In this document: piece after piece, positions 11,292 to 23,200 of the stretch
Position numbering within the stretch: the first letter of the stretch is position 1
Layout: each line of letters begins with the position of its first letter
NCBI RefSeq assembly: GCF_963678635.1
Contig: NC_087064.1
Coordinates: 68,996,123-69,060,122 of the forward strand
DNA from: Symsagittifera roscoffensis
Taxonomy: Eukaryota; Xenacoelomorpha; Acoela; Convolutidae
Direction of reading: 5' to 3'
DNA length: 64,000 nt
The notes under the pieces: generated by a model
Databases searched by the model: none
What the model was told of the DNA's origin: nothing
What the model saw: the letters and a program-made list of their open reading frames with translations, nothing else
Program-made: the position numbers and the translations under genes

Positions 11292-13419
11292 TGAGTTCTA
11301 TCCGGTCTCTGGCTCTGGTCTTGTCATACAGAGTGTTTCTTTCAATCTCTCTCTTTCTATTTCCTGTTTCAGCCGTTGTTCGATTTCTTTGGTCGCCAAG
11401 TCTTGCTTCACTTTGTTGATTGCTTCTGCAGCTGCTCTCTCGTAGTTTATCTCTAGAGAAATTGTCGTGCAATCCGCCACTGGGTGATCCGCTGATCCAA
11501 AATTTGCTCATGGCCTACGTTTTTCCATGTCGTCTCTAGGCTTGTACCATGACGACCTTTGTAGTTGGCTACCCCCCTGCATGTTCTTGCCTTCTGAGAA
11601 GGAGTACTTTTTTGGTTTCATCAACATATGCTCTCTTGACTTTTGTCTCATCCCTTCTGGGGTTGGTGCATTATCCTTTGATAGTGTATAATACGTTGCC
11701 AACATCGTTCTCAAGTCGTCACTTCTCACCCCGTCAATAAACTTTGAAGCGATGCTGACGTTTCTTCTGTTCGTCGATTTTTCCGGGTCGCTTCTTCTCC
11801 TCAAGCTCTCAAGATCATTCAGGAATCGATCGATTGACTCGTCTACCCTTTGTCTTCTTTTTTTCAAATCTCATCATCGCTTGATGACCCTTCATTCCTG
11901 GTATGATCCGAATTCCTGGAATGATCCGAATCGATTCAACAGCATCTCGAAGATTTTGTCCGCTGTATCACGCTCCTCTTCTTTCTTTGCTACCACGCAT
12001 TTTAGTGCTGTGCCTTCTATATTGCTTAGTATTGCCGTACAGGCCTGCCTTTTGTCATTCAGGTTGTCCTGTTCTAGATGTAGTCTCATGACTTCTACCC
12101 AGGTGTCAATGCAGCCATCCGAGTCGTCTTTAAATTCTTTTGGTTTCGTGAAGGTCGTCCAGGATTTACCACTTCCTCTGTCACTCGAATCTGTATTCCT
12201 TTTAGCAAATGCTTCAAGTGTTCTGTTCATTATTTCCCTGGTACTCGCCCACGTCATGGCGTCAGGTGTTACACATGTATGTGTACTCGAGTCCTCCGGT
12301 GCATTCGTCGATTCTTTGGTTCCACCCTTCACAGCAGCCTTGGACCCTACTGCCCCAATGTTTGCTGCAATCCGGGGTAACTGTGTAGATTCTCGTTTTT
12401 TTCCGTTGCGGTTCTACAAAATCGACTCTAGTTCCCTGTGGTTTGTCTGCCACTAATTTAGCTTGTGCTATAGAGTTTCTCAAGAGTGCATCCAGTTTGG
12501 AATGTATGGCACAAGAATTTTCAGCTTGATCCTTACTCATCGTATCCATTCTGGTCTCTGAATTCCACAACTTCTCATTCACAATGTCATAAGGTTTCTT
12601 CATTTCTTCCATATTCTTCTTGATATGTTTCTCTCTCTCTCTCTTTGTCGGTAGCCTCTGCATTGTCCGACATCTGCTGTAGCTTTTCTTCCGTGGCCCT
12701 TGCTAAGACGTAGTAATTATCCAGGTTCTCGTTTTTGTTGTGTTTTATTTCCTTTTTCAGATCTTGGCGGTCCTCCTCACTGCACTTCAACTTTTTGTCT
12801 ATTTCATTTAACTTTGTCATTGAGTCTCCCAACTCTACTAAAGTTGTTTTCGTTCCATCAGCTCGTTTATCTTGGCTGGCTGTTGCTTCTTGCGTGACTT
12901 CTTCTTTCTCCTTCCTGGCTACCGTCGTTATCGTGGAGACTGTCCCAAAGGTTTTGCTTTTCTCGGTCACTGTCGTTGTCTCCTCCTTCTCTCTTGGCTT
13001 CATTCCGACCATCGCAGCAATCCTCTCGGTAAATGACGTTCTCATTCTTTGTGAGTCGTCTTTTTTCGTCTCCGGTGTGTAGGTCGCCTCGTCTCCATTG
13101 CCTATTGGTGAGAACTCTATGGTGTTCTTTTCCTGTTCTTCTGTATTTGGCATCGGTGTTGACTCCGTTTCCCTCCTTCCAATTCCTTCTATACTTTGAT
13201 CTGTTGTTTCTAGGTCAGTCTCTTTTACTGGTATGCTTTGTTCTTCCATGTTTTTTTTGCCTTCTGTTCCTTGTTGCTTCTCGTGCTGACCATATTCACT
13301 GAAATATTCTTCCTCATTACTCTCGGATTTTTTGTTGTTGGTTTTTTTTGCGCTGGGGTCTGGTTTTGCTTAAGTCCTGTTCCCCTTCTTTCAGTTATCG
13401 ATACCCTTTTTCTCCTCAT
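11284..13419 (-). pseudogene. Gag of element B, zinc knuckles deleted
   Basis: The N-terminus at 13419 (MRRKRVS) corresponds to that of element A. The reading continues through frames 13249-12587 (highly charged, coiled-coil-like), 12663-12262, 12332-11892 (Gag core with CIDTWVEVMRLHLEQ and EGTALKCVVAKK) and 11867-11508 (RRQRVDESIDRFLNDLE through KPRDDMEKRR), at least four frame changes. Where element A continues with two CCHC knuckles, B jumps at about 11510 to sequence equivalent to the part after the second knuckle (a QILDQ / TQFWD match), then to ERAAAEAINKVKQDLATKEIE. Roughly 200 bp are missing. A small tandem duplication at 11900-11928 also breaks the frame. Confidence 0.7.
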
Positions 13420-13559
13420 GATTTTTATATACAATTTTCTTTATCTACAATTTTAATAGTTACAAGTCCCTACTGTAAAATCTGATTGAAACTATTAGAA
13501 AATTCCCTAATGTATTAAAAAAAACCAGTCTAATTAGCTTAAATCAGTTTTGAGTCTAA

Positions 13560-14250
13560 ATCAGTTTCAGGCCTTAGGACCCTTCGTTCTAGTTTTGGGA
13601 TGCTTTAGTATTGTCCCAGGATTTCTTGGTACTCTGCTAGGACCCTTCGCTCAAGTGTTGGGATACTTCGATGGGGTCTTGGTGTACTTTGGTACTGTCC
13701 TAGTACACTTATATACCCTCCCAGGACCCTTCGCTCAAGTGTTGGACACTTCGTTACTGTCCCAGGACTTTTCTGAAGACTCCTAGGACCCTTCGCTCAG
13801 GTGTTGGTACACTTCGTTGCTGTCCCAGGATTTTTCTGAACTCTCCTAGGACCCTTCGCTCAAGTGTTGGTTTACTTCGTTGCTGTCCCAGGACTTTTCT
13901 GAACTCTCTTAGGACACTTCGCTCAGGTGTTGCTACACTTCGTCGTTGTCCCAGGACTTTTCTGAACCCTCCTAAGACCCTTCGCTCAATTGTTGGTACA
14001 CTACGTCGCTGTCCCAGGACTTTTTTGAACCCTCCTAGGACCTTTCGCTCAAGTGTTGGTACACTTCGTTGCTGTCCCAGGATTTTTCTGAACCCTCCTA
14101 GGACCATTCTCTCAAGTTTTGGTACACTTCGTTGCTGTCCCATGACTCTTCTGCACTCTCCTAGGACCCTTCGCTAAACTGTTGGGATACTTAGATCACT
14201 GTACTAAGACCCAAGTGTTGGGACACTTAGATCACTATCCCAAGACTGAG
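13560..14250 (-). repeat. Minisatellite of about 63 bp in the leader of element B
   Basis: About six tandem units between 13760 and 14145, with degenerate copies on both sides, share CTTCGCTCAAGTGTTGG...GTTGCTGTCCCAGGA...CTCCTAGGACC. Because the unit is near 63 bp, the minus strand stays open for 129 codons (14143-13754) as repeats of VLGxFRKxLGQQRSVPTxER. Codon and residue conservation look like a by-product of recent unit copying. The tract lies between the primer-binding site and gag of element B. Confidence 0.75.
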
Positions 14251-15874
14251 TGATGGAACACTTGGATCACTATCCCAAGACTGCCGGCAAGACTCTTGTA
14301 CCTCTTCCCACCTTGCAGCTCAAGTGTTTCTTCGCTTGATTGAAGAATTTCCCCGTACCTTATATCAAGTATTGTGATACCTGATCCACTATCCCAGTAC
14401 CACCTCTGGAGCTCTAGTATAAAAAATAATCCCCAAAACCCAATTTTGATCAACAAAATTTTCTTTACTAAGTCCCCTAAAATTGCTTTCCCTGTTTAAA
14501 TCTGATGCAAGTCGAAACACGACTTGTTTGTTAGTCTATAATTTTAGCCGGTTCGTTAAAATTCTTTGAAATCTGGTCTAAAAATGTAAAAAATTCAAAA
14601 ATTCTAATAAAAATGAAAATTACAAAAACCAGAAAGGTAAGTATACCTAAAACTCATAGCCGACCTATGCCGTCTTTCGTAAAAAATGTCTGGTACTTGA
14701 CTGTCACGCGTTTTTCCTCCCCCCTACTAGCGGTCTTATTGGGTATCCTCCTTTTGGGTTCCAAAAACTGTCTATTTCCGATCCACCCACCCGATCTGAC
14801 AAAGTTACCTCATTTAATTCGTTCTTAAACTTGGATCTCTTTGCGTTGCAACTCTTGTTCTGAGTCTATAGATGGATCGCTCTAGACTCTGGGTCTACTA
14901 ATGTAACTCAATCGAAGAAATTGATTGTATAGTTACTATAATGTGTCCCCCCTTTCCTCAATTTTTAACCACCAACCTCTATCTTTACCAGCCCCCCTTC
15001 TAACCTCCCCCCTATCTAGTCCCCCACTTAAGCTGAAAATTACCCTTAAGCGCAATGAGTGCTAAACTTCTCGAGAGAAAGTCCGTAGACCCTGTTTCCA
15101 AGCTCTGCTCAAGTAAAAACCTTTCCTCAAAACAGTGGGTATCCGCTCATCCAATTTCACACTTATTTCATTTAATGTAATGTGAATTTTAACGATACCC
15201 GGTTGACCAAACAGAACACCTCTGTGTACCTTCCTTCGTTTGCTCTATTCTGCTTTGATCACACTGCTGGCTGTTCACCTGCTGGATGGTCACACTTTCC
15301 CCCTGGGCTGGTCACCTGTTTCAGTCAAGTCTCCCAGTGGTCAAGTCTCCCAGTTGTCCATTTTCCCGCATCGCTGGTCACCTGTTCCAGTCAAGTCTTC
15401 CAGTGGTCCGCTGATGTCACAAGCTATCTGAAAACCTTACAACGCCCCACACTTGGGCACCTGTACAACGTTGCTGGTTTGATCGATACGATCGGTCTTA
15501 TTGGAAAACAGTATGGGTATACTATTTTAATTAATATTAAGCATTGCTCCTACTAATCTGGAAGTCAAAGCCACATTCCTTTTTGTATTTTTTACAGTTT
15601 GTGTTCGTATTTTTAATCTTTTTTGGTTTTTTGTTTCGTTTTTCGTCTTTAACTTGTTTTTTTTGTCCCCTAGTTGCCCCTATTAGTCGGTTAGCTAAGC
15701 CTCGTTTCGGGAAGCGCACCAAGAAATTTCCTCAAGTTTTCTTAAAAAACTAACCCGGTACAACCAGAAGGTGGACACGTTCCCCTTGAACCGCACCACC
15801 GGTACTCTAGAATGGTTATATAGCCCGGAGCTGTATCAAGTGGGTTCGATCCCGTAGTCTTGATGTCGTGAAAA
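14251..15874 (-). other. Rest of the leader of element B; no gene seen
   Basis: Non-coding by inspection. It contains a C-rich stretch (14940-15020), a short tandem duplication around 15320-15405 (CACCTGTTxCAGTCAAGTCTxCCAGTGGTC twice) and a T-rich tract (15580-15670) resembling that at 6226-6325 in element A. Confidence 0.45.
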
Positions 15875-15889
15875 CACCCAGGAGCGCCA
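15875..15889 (-). other. Putative tRNA primer-binding site of element B
   Basis: The minus strand reads TGGCGCTCCTGGGTG, identical to 6558-6572 in element A and in the same position relative to gag. It is flanked by TAAAAA and ATGTAAC on the plus strand as in A. Confidence 0.6.
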
Positions 15890-15903
15890 TAAAAACACCA
15901 TGT

Positions 15904-16300
15904 AACAGTCGCCTACTTAAGTCACATATGAGGTTAAAGAAAAACAGGCCCTATAACCATTTGCTCAAGAGTCAGGGACCTTATCTCTTGTGTTTTTCTA
16001 CCTCAAGCGGTTGAGCCATTTCGGTTCACTTGCGACATGAGACTAAAACCTGCGTTACAGCTTAAAGGCCACTACCAAGATACCCCCAGTCTAGAAAATA
16101 AGAACGCCCTATACTCAGGTCTCAAAATACGCGAACGCCGTTAAAAACTGGGTCGGAACTTTATGTATAGTTACTTTTTTAAGACAGTGGACCTTTCATC
16201 CATTTCAGATGGATCAACCTAAAAACTCTCCCTACCTCAACATAACAACATAAAACACACTCAAGAAAATTAAATTGGGTACTCACATACCGACACGACC
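15904..16300 (-). other. Putative 5' LTR region of element B (right boundary inferred)
   Basis: Follows the primer-binding site. An AT-rich TATACATAA on the element's sense strand near 16165 could be the promoter TATA, and the surrounding AGTTACTTTTTTAAG resembles 6737-6750 in element A. No clear right-hand terminus or partner LTR is visible. Confidence 0.35.
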
Positions 16301-17209
16301 TCTAGAATCGAGTAACTAAACTATAAAGCAACTAAAATTGATTGGGTAATTAAGTTCAACTCGAGAAGTTCGAAATAAGTAAGTTTTAACTGAAGAAACA
16401 AGTTTTTGGTCTGGACCATTGGGCAGCTTCAGCTGTCCACCTTTCCATCGAAGGTTCACTCTGGTCCACTCTAATTTACTTCTCCTCCACTCGCGATCAC
16501 CTTCTGCCAAGGATAAGACAGCTCTACTCTCGTTCGAATTATGTATTGGAAATTGCGAATAGCAATTTCCCGCTGCTATTTTGACTACTTTCCCGCGATT
16601 GTTGTTCGATTCTTCTGATCTTATTTTTCTGGTAATTTCAGTTGTCGCGAGAACCTTGAGCATGACATGCTTAATTCGATTTTTTGAAAAATTGCATTTC
16701 ATCCCAAAATCAAGACTAAACGTTTTCTCAAGGTAAAACTTCCAAATATGACCGACTGGCACAATTGAATTGAACTGATTGTATATTATATTTTCTCGTG
16801 TCGAGTTGCGTGTTCTTATGGAAGAAACGTAACCCGTATCGATTTTAATTGTAAGGTCATCAACACTTGTCATCTTCTTTTATCATTATCACTTCCATAT
16901 CTAGATAATTCCAAGGATTTTGACTGGAATACGTGATGAAGGGACTCCTGAATGTAACCTCGGTTACTATGATTCTTTTGATCTTCTGATTACCCTTGAA
17001 AAGTTTTCATAGTTGCTGCTCGATAAGGGATTCCTAATGCGTTTTTAGGCTGTTTGTGAACGGCTGTTTTTAAGGCTGTTCACTGAGTCCCTTTTCCTGT
17101 TTACTTTTTAAAAATACTTGGTTATCGTTGTATCGATATATTGCGCAGCGTTCTATCAATTGATTTCTTTTCAGAATAATGATCTGAACGTGTATGCGCT
17201 ACTTTATCA
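16301..17209. other. Intergenic DNA and 5' untranslated region upstream of the ubinuclein gene
   Basis: A minus-strand open frame of 185 codons (16873-16316) has no recognisable domain; I do not call it a gene. A strong splice-acceptor-like TTGATTTCTTTTCAG ends at 17174, 35 bases before the ATG at 17210. That fits a 5' UTR intron or a trans-splice acceptor. Confidence 0.4.
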
Positions 17210-20200
17210 ATGGAGCTCGCAGCGCTCATTCCTTCCGTTGGCGCTAATGAAAATTCGACTGCAGTTAATGTGCCTGAGCTAGTGGAACAATCTGTGGCAG
17301 ATGTTCCAAATACGACCAAAGCGCCTAAAGCTAGTGTAGTCCCTGCTGAATCCGGAGCATCGAAAGGTGTGAATCCACATGGGGAAACCTGCGTGAGCTT
17401 TGAAATTGAGCTGCAAGATATTTGCGAATACGAGAATACACAGGAAGTTCAAATTTTGCAGTTGTATGAAGACAAGTTCGGCAAGGTCAGATAGTATACC
17501 TATTTTTTCTTCCGACCATGGAAAATGGAGAACTTTGTATTCATGTGTGTTCCAGTTTTTGCCTTTCTGGTAGTTTAATCATCGGAATGGGTCGAGTGAT
17601 GTATCAAAGTTGTCCCATTTCGAGAAAGCGGGTTTAAATTTTTTGAATTTTAGTTCAAAATCCAGCGAGTAAAGCGATCGAGTACCGTTCGTTATATGAA
17701 AATTGAACTGTTAGTAGGCGTCGATGCTTAGGTAACTTGATTTTACTAGGAATAAAACTAGTTTTGCAAGTTTAATTTAGCGCTTTCTTGCCAATAGAGG
17801 TTTTGTATAGATATTTACACAAGCAGAGCTCTTTTTTTTCTAACCTTAGTAGCAAATATTGTTGCGACCCAAATATTGTTGTGAAAAAATGTGTTCATTT
17901 TGATCAATAACCAGCTATTAAGTACAGCCAATGCTAAGGATATTAACACTGACTATTATATTACAAATAGCTCTTTAGCTTCAAGGTTTCATGGGTCTGT
18001 AGCGTAGAGGTAGGAAAGAAGACCCGCATCAAAATAAGAGGGTTCGAACCTGGGCAGGGTCAGATGTTTTTAATGAACTTTTTCGTATACTAGCTAAAAT
18101 ACGTCCGCTCTATAAATCGAGGCATGTTAGGTGGTAAGTTTCTTTTTTTTCAACTTGATTGGTGCCGCTAATGTGCCATAATTGGCATGTGTCTCTTAGC
18201 AATTATTAGACTCATAATTGGCGTGCGTCACTTAAGAAATTTTGTAAACTCAAAGTTTAACTCATTCAGTTTTTCCCGGTAGTGTTATAGGTCATATTTT
18301 TGTTTGTGTATGCGAAGTGCAACTCCGCCTCTGTGTTAAAAATATGTGCAAAGATTCAGAAAAAGTTATCTAATCACACCATGCTCTAAAAACGACACTA
18401 ATTAGAAGGAAGGAAATTGTTTCCATGAATGTGATCAGAACATTCTGTGCTACTTCAGAGCTTCCAGCTATCCCTGTTATTTATTGGTTTTATGTTTTTT
18501 CGGCTACTTTTTTTTGTTTCCTTTTTCCGTTGTTTGAAATGTTTTACTCAAGAGACTATGAGATGAACGAGGGGTTGTATCAGAGGCAGGGTTTTGTCTA
18601 AGCTGACGTGCGAACTTCTTAAATTGTAGGACACAATTCTTAACAAGGGTAGCTGGTTGTTATATAAGTTGCATAGAAAGTTTTTACCACAAAATTGATT
18701 CGAAAAATGAATATATATAGAGAAATTTTTCGAACAATATTTTAACTTTAGCTGGGTCCCTTAGTGCAATTGTTGTTGATATGTAAATTTGCTAACTCTG
18801 GCATATTCATGGGTCCCACCGTTCAAGGAAATTAAGGAAAACCTGGAAAAGTCAGGGAATTTGAAAATGGTCAGGGAAAACCTGGAAAAGTCATGGATTT
18901 TTTCAACATTTATGTGTGTACTTAAACATTATAATAACGTCTCATTTATTTGACTTAAGGTCTTGTTTTCACAGTATTGCTTTGAGTTCCGAACAGGGAA
19001 GTTGCTGTACTGTCCGGTGTTTTTGGATGAGTGGTGTTCTCTTCAGTAAACGATGTTATAGGAGGTATAGCAACTCTGATATGCATACCCCTTGACATTC
19101 AGTGTTTCTACATAATTCATATAAAAAATTGTCAGTTTTTTGATAAAACAGGGACTAGTCAGGGAATTTTGAATTCTAAATTCCGTGGGATCCCTTTAAC
19201 TTAGTATATTTTTCTTTTTTCGCTTCAAAGCTTTATTCGGTCTTAATAAATTTGGCTTATGTTTTAATGGATTAGTGAACCTATTTTGTGTCGTTTTTTG
19301 TAGGGGAAATGGAAAATTGTTTTTTTAGTAAACAATTCATGCCTGTTAAATTTTTAATGTTTTTAAACTTAATCGCTCAAAAGCTTTCTAATGACCACAT
19401 TTTCTTAATATTTTTGTTCGGCTCAATGAGCGTCGCAGTTTTTTTTGTAGCCAAAAAAATTTCAGCTGCAAATCATTTTTGTTCTGCCATGATTAAATAC
19501 TGATGAGCAATGTGTGTTCACGTTTAACTTAAATTTTCAGGTTCCTGAGGGTGATCTGGAAGGCAACGAGGAATATGTAACGATGCACAACTATTGGAAG
19601 TTTCTGGAGTCTAAAATGGTAAGTTTGGCTAGTTATCAATTTTCAATGTAGTTTGTTGAGTTTCTTATATATCAATCAATTTTCATGCAGAAAGTATACT
19701 ACTGTCTTAACAGGTTTTCCATGTTTCAGCTTCCCAAATATTCTTCGACCATCAGACGTGATCGCATTGAGGCTAGTACTACCTGCTTTGGTTAACTTAT
19801 ATTAGATAATAGTAGAAGCACTGTTACTAACATGATCGGAATCGAACGAATTAGTTTATGCCAGATGAGAATTTTCAAGGAAATTTCAGTTAGCAGTTGA
19901 GTGCGAAAGTTATTTTTCAAATTTGATTCTTGATTGAATAATTTGTGTTTCAATATAAAGCTAGATGTAAATGTTCTTAAGTGTTTCCTCTTTTCGCGCA
20001 GCTGACATCCTGACAATAATTTTCTTTTAAAGGATTTGGCGGGTCGCTATGCCAGCTTTGATCTCAGCTCCATTGGCACGGAGGACGAGATCACCACCGA
20101 AGACCGGGAGTTCGTCGACAACACAAACATGGTAAGAGCAAAGAAAGAAATATTTTAGTTGACTTTTGTTTGCTTCCGATAATCAATAGATATAAATATA

Positions 20201-23200
20201 GTCATTCAAACAACGCAAGAGGCGTGTAGTAGGTAAAAAACGAGATCTTAGAGAGCCTGCTCATCAAAGTGCTTAATTTTGGAGATAATCCTGAATAGAA
20301 AATTGAATCAGTGAATACGATTCATGCTCGCTGAAGAGTTTTATTAGCACATATTTCTTTGTTAAATATCTGATTTAGAAAAATAACAAGAACCACTCAA
20401 GGAAATGGCTCTAGACTTTTGATTAATCTCAGCGGAATAGATATGGGTCATTTTTAAAATTAATCTCTTCTAGTCTTCGGCACAAAACTCTATCTAACTG
20501 CAGCTTTAAATCATTTTTAAGTCTTTCTTTAGCTATTTTGGGCCCTTTTAATTGTATCACCTCATCCGCACCATAAGAGTTTTACAATTTCGAAGTTGAA
20601 ATCACGAAAAGCTGAAATCCTATAAAAAATACCAGCAACAGTAATATATTCATTGCCAGCATATTGTATGATCATATATATATTTTAAAAAAATCGATCA
20701 TTTTTGAATTTCTCACTGGTCCGTAGATACGTAGTTAAAGAGTCCTTCTATAATTTTTTCCTTGAGTTTGTCTTGACTTACAATAAAGGATGCTGTGTAT
20801 GGATTTTTTCTACCTATACTTGCCAATTTTTCCACCTACTTTTGCGAATAAGTTGTATATTTTCTTATTATCCGATTGTTTTCAATGAACATTGTGAAAC
20901 CACTCATTACACCATAAAATGCGAAATAGGGGGTGAGGGGAGGGAGGAAAAAGTCCCTTTTTATTGATTGAGTGCTTTGATATCAGGTCGATTTGTACAT
21001 TCCTGCCACAATGGTTGCACCCTACCGAGGCTTCTACGTGAACGACGAGCCACTCTACTTCAAAATGTCAGAAGAAGCAGAATCTGACGGGGAAGGAGAG
21101 GGTGGGCTGACCTCACAAGATGAGACTACTTCGCCTATTGGAGGAGCGGGGGACAAGGATAAAGAGAAAAAACGGAAGAGGAAACGAAAGGTAGAATGTG
21201 ACAGCAATGTGAAAATAAATGTTCATTACGACGAAATATTGTCAACTATTTTAGAGCAATGGTCTGTTAAAGTAGATGTTATTTTTTCGAAGTAAATTAT
21301 TTCATATTTTATCATGGATCCTAACCGCAATAACGAAGTTGTTTCATTGTAAATGACACTAAATTTGTTGTTAGGCTCCTTAAAATATTAGGAAATGTGT
21401 TATCATTCAGGAAAATAGCGGGTTCATGATACTATATGGCTGGTCAAAGTTTTCGGAGAAATAAGCGAAGTCCTTCCGAGATGTCTTCCCCTCTCCTACT
21501 AATAGTTAGTGCTTATACGAACACAGAATACGCCTGTAGAAAAGTTTTGAGTTAGTCAGCCAGATAGACGATGTAGAAATTTATGAAGGTAATACTGGTA
21601 TAGCGCTTCCCAGATGTTGTACCTACGCGCGGTGGAAAGCGATACCACAAAAGCAACATCACCTCAAGAAGGAGAAGAGGAAACGACTACGCAAGGAAAT
21701 CGTTTCAAGGACCCTTTTTGGGAAGGGAGCGGCCCGGCAATAGCCGAACCGAGCACCTCCTAAAACAACCTGTAGGCTATAAAAGTCGCCTCAACGGCCG
21801 GGTGCTCAAGGTTGACGAACGACACCAGGCTAGGATTGTAAAATGGTGCCTGATGGACATACATCCGAACCCCGGGCCGAGGACAGTGGACATCAACAGG
21901 TGGGCTGAACAGAAGCTTCGGGAGATGCGAGCACGGAAGAGGAAAGAAAGACGCAGTGAAAAAAGAGGTTCCAAATGTACGCGTATGCTAGCAAACCGGA
22001 GCAAAGAAGGGAAGGAGCACCTAACGGGGAAAGCGAGAAAGAAAGAGAAAGAACAGTGGAGAAGGAAAGTGAATCAGAAATTCTCAAAGAGAACCAACCT
22101 TGACTCTGAGATAATCACGTGGAACCTGCAGAGGTGCAAAATCCAGGTGGATGGACGAGGTCGAATTCAGCATATCCTAGCAGCAGTACAGGAGAACAAA
22201 TGGGATGTTATCCTGCTGTCGGAAATATCCTCAAAAGAGGAGGGGGTATGGTGGTACGAAGAGGACTCAGTCCTAATCCATGGGAAAAGAGCCGGTATTA
22301 TCTTAAGAAACCATTGGGCCCAAGAGTGGAAGAAGCAAGGGAGCCAAAAATGGTTGACCGAACGAGTAGCCATGGTAACAGTGAACAACGTTAAGCTGAT
22401 CGCAGTCTACCAGCCAGTATCGCCGAATGATATAGAAATCGACGAATACCGAAAACAGCTAGAGACAGCGATATCGTGTAGGAAAAAGGACGAAATGTTG
22501 CTCATATGAGGAGACCACAATGCTCAAATAGGCAGACAAGATAATACGGGAAAAGAGAGGACTCTGGGAAAGTTCGGGTTACGAGCAAACTCGGTAGCAG
22601 GAGACGAAGTCGTCGAGTGGGCGGAAAACAATAACCTGTACATCGTGGACACCTACTTTAGAAAGAATAATAGAGGTACGTGGTGTCATCCAAGAACAGG
22701 TAATTGGTACGAGCTGGATTACTTCTTAGCTAAGAGACACAGAAATTTAATCATCAAAGATATGAAGGTGGTACGGGAAGACAGATGGTCCGATCATAGG
22801 CCCAAGATGATTAAAGTGAGCTTCAGAGAAAAGAAGGAAAGATTCAACCGTACAAAGCAAGAGAAATTAGACTGGCGGCAGCTACGCATCGAAAAACATC
22901 ATGATGCGTATCAGGAACACATAAGCAAGGCCTCCCTTTCAAACGAACCCTCTTGGACAGAATTAGCAGAAACCATGAAAAGGGCAGCCAAGGCTGCTTG
23001 TGGGTTAGAAGATACAAGAAGCAAAACCAGTCAATGGATGGTAGGCCATGAAGACCAAGCAAGAGAGTTCAAAAGCGGAATTCAAAGGGCAGTCAAAAAA
23101 CGGAACGAGGCAACAAACGAGGCGCAAAGGTACAATGCAAGGTAAGAGCTTAAAACAGTACGAAAAGAGTATAAACAGAGACTCAGAGAGTGGGAAACAG

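Larger units (their letters stand above)
7343..16300 (-). mobile_element. Ty3/Gypsy LTR retrotransposon B (degenerate, 3'-truncated)
   Basis: Read on the minus strand the order is putative LTR (about 16300-15904), primer-binding site, leader with a minisatellite, gag (13419-11508), protease (near 10790), reverse transcriptase with YVDD, RNase H, an acidic linker and the zinc-binding part of an integrase that stops near 7343. Gag-protease-RT-RNase H-integrase order is diagnostic of Ty3/Gypsy. The frame breaks many times and two internal deletions remove essential domains, so the copy is dead. It lies head-to-tail with element A, whose 5' end abuts the broken integrase. Confidence 0.75.
17486..19540 (+). 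other. Ubinuclein intron 1: repeats
   Basis: Two kilobases with no gene. It holds a hairpin-ended repeat element with a tRNA-like core (17815-18338). It also holds a short repeat GTCAGGGAAAACCTGGAAAAG at 18826-18892, appearing twice with a weaker echo at 19155. A small open frame (19288-19503) has no recognisable product. Confidence 0.5.

Noticed and set aside
13754-14143. Possible 129-residue repeat protein on the minus strand
   Set aside because: It lies wholly in the minisatellite of element B's leader and is open because the unit is a multiple of three; kept as a repeat.
16316-16873. Minus-strand frame of 185 codons
   Set aside because: No domain, no splice context and it sits next to a decayed LTR; not supported as a gene.
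17993-18061. Functional tRNA gene
   Set aside because: Good A and B boxes but the acceptor, anticodon and T stems do not fold properly, and it lies inside a dispersed repeat.
19288-19503. Open frame with hydrophobic stretches in ubinuclein intron 1
   Set aside because: AT-rich frame without start context or homology, inside an intron bounded by good splice sites.
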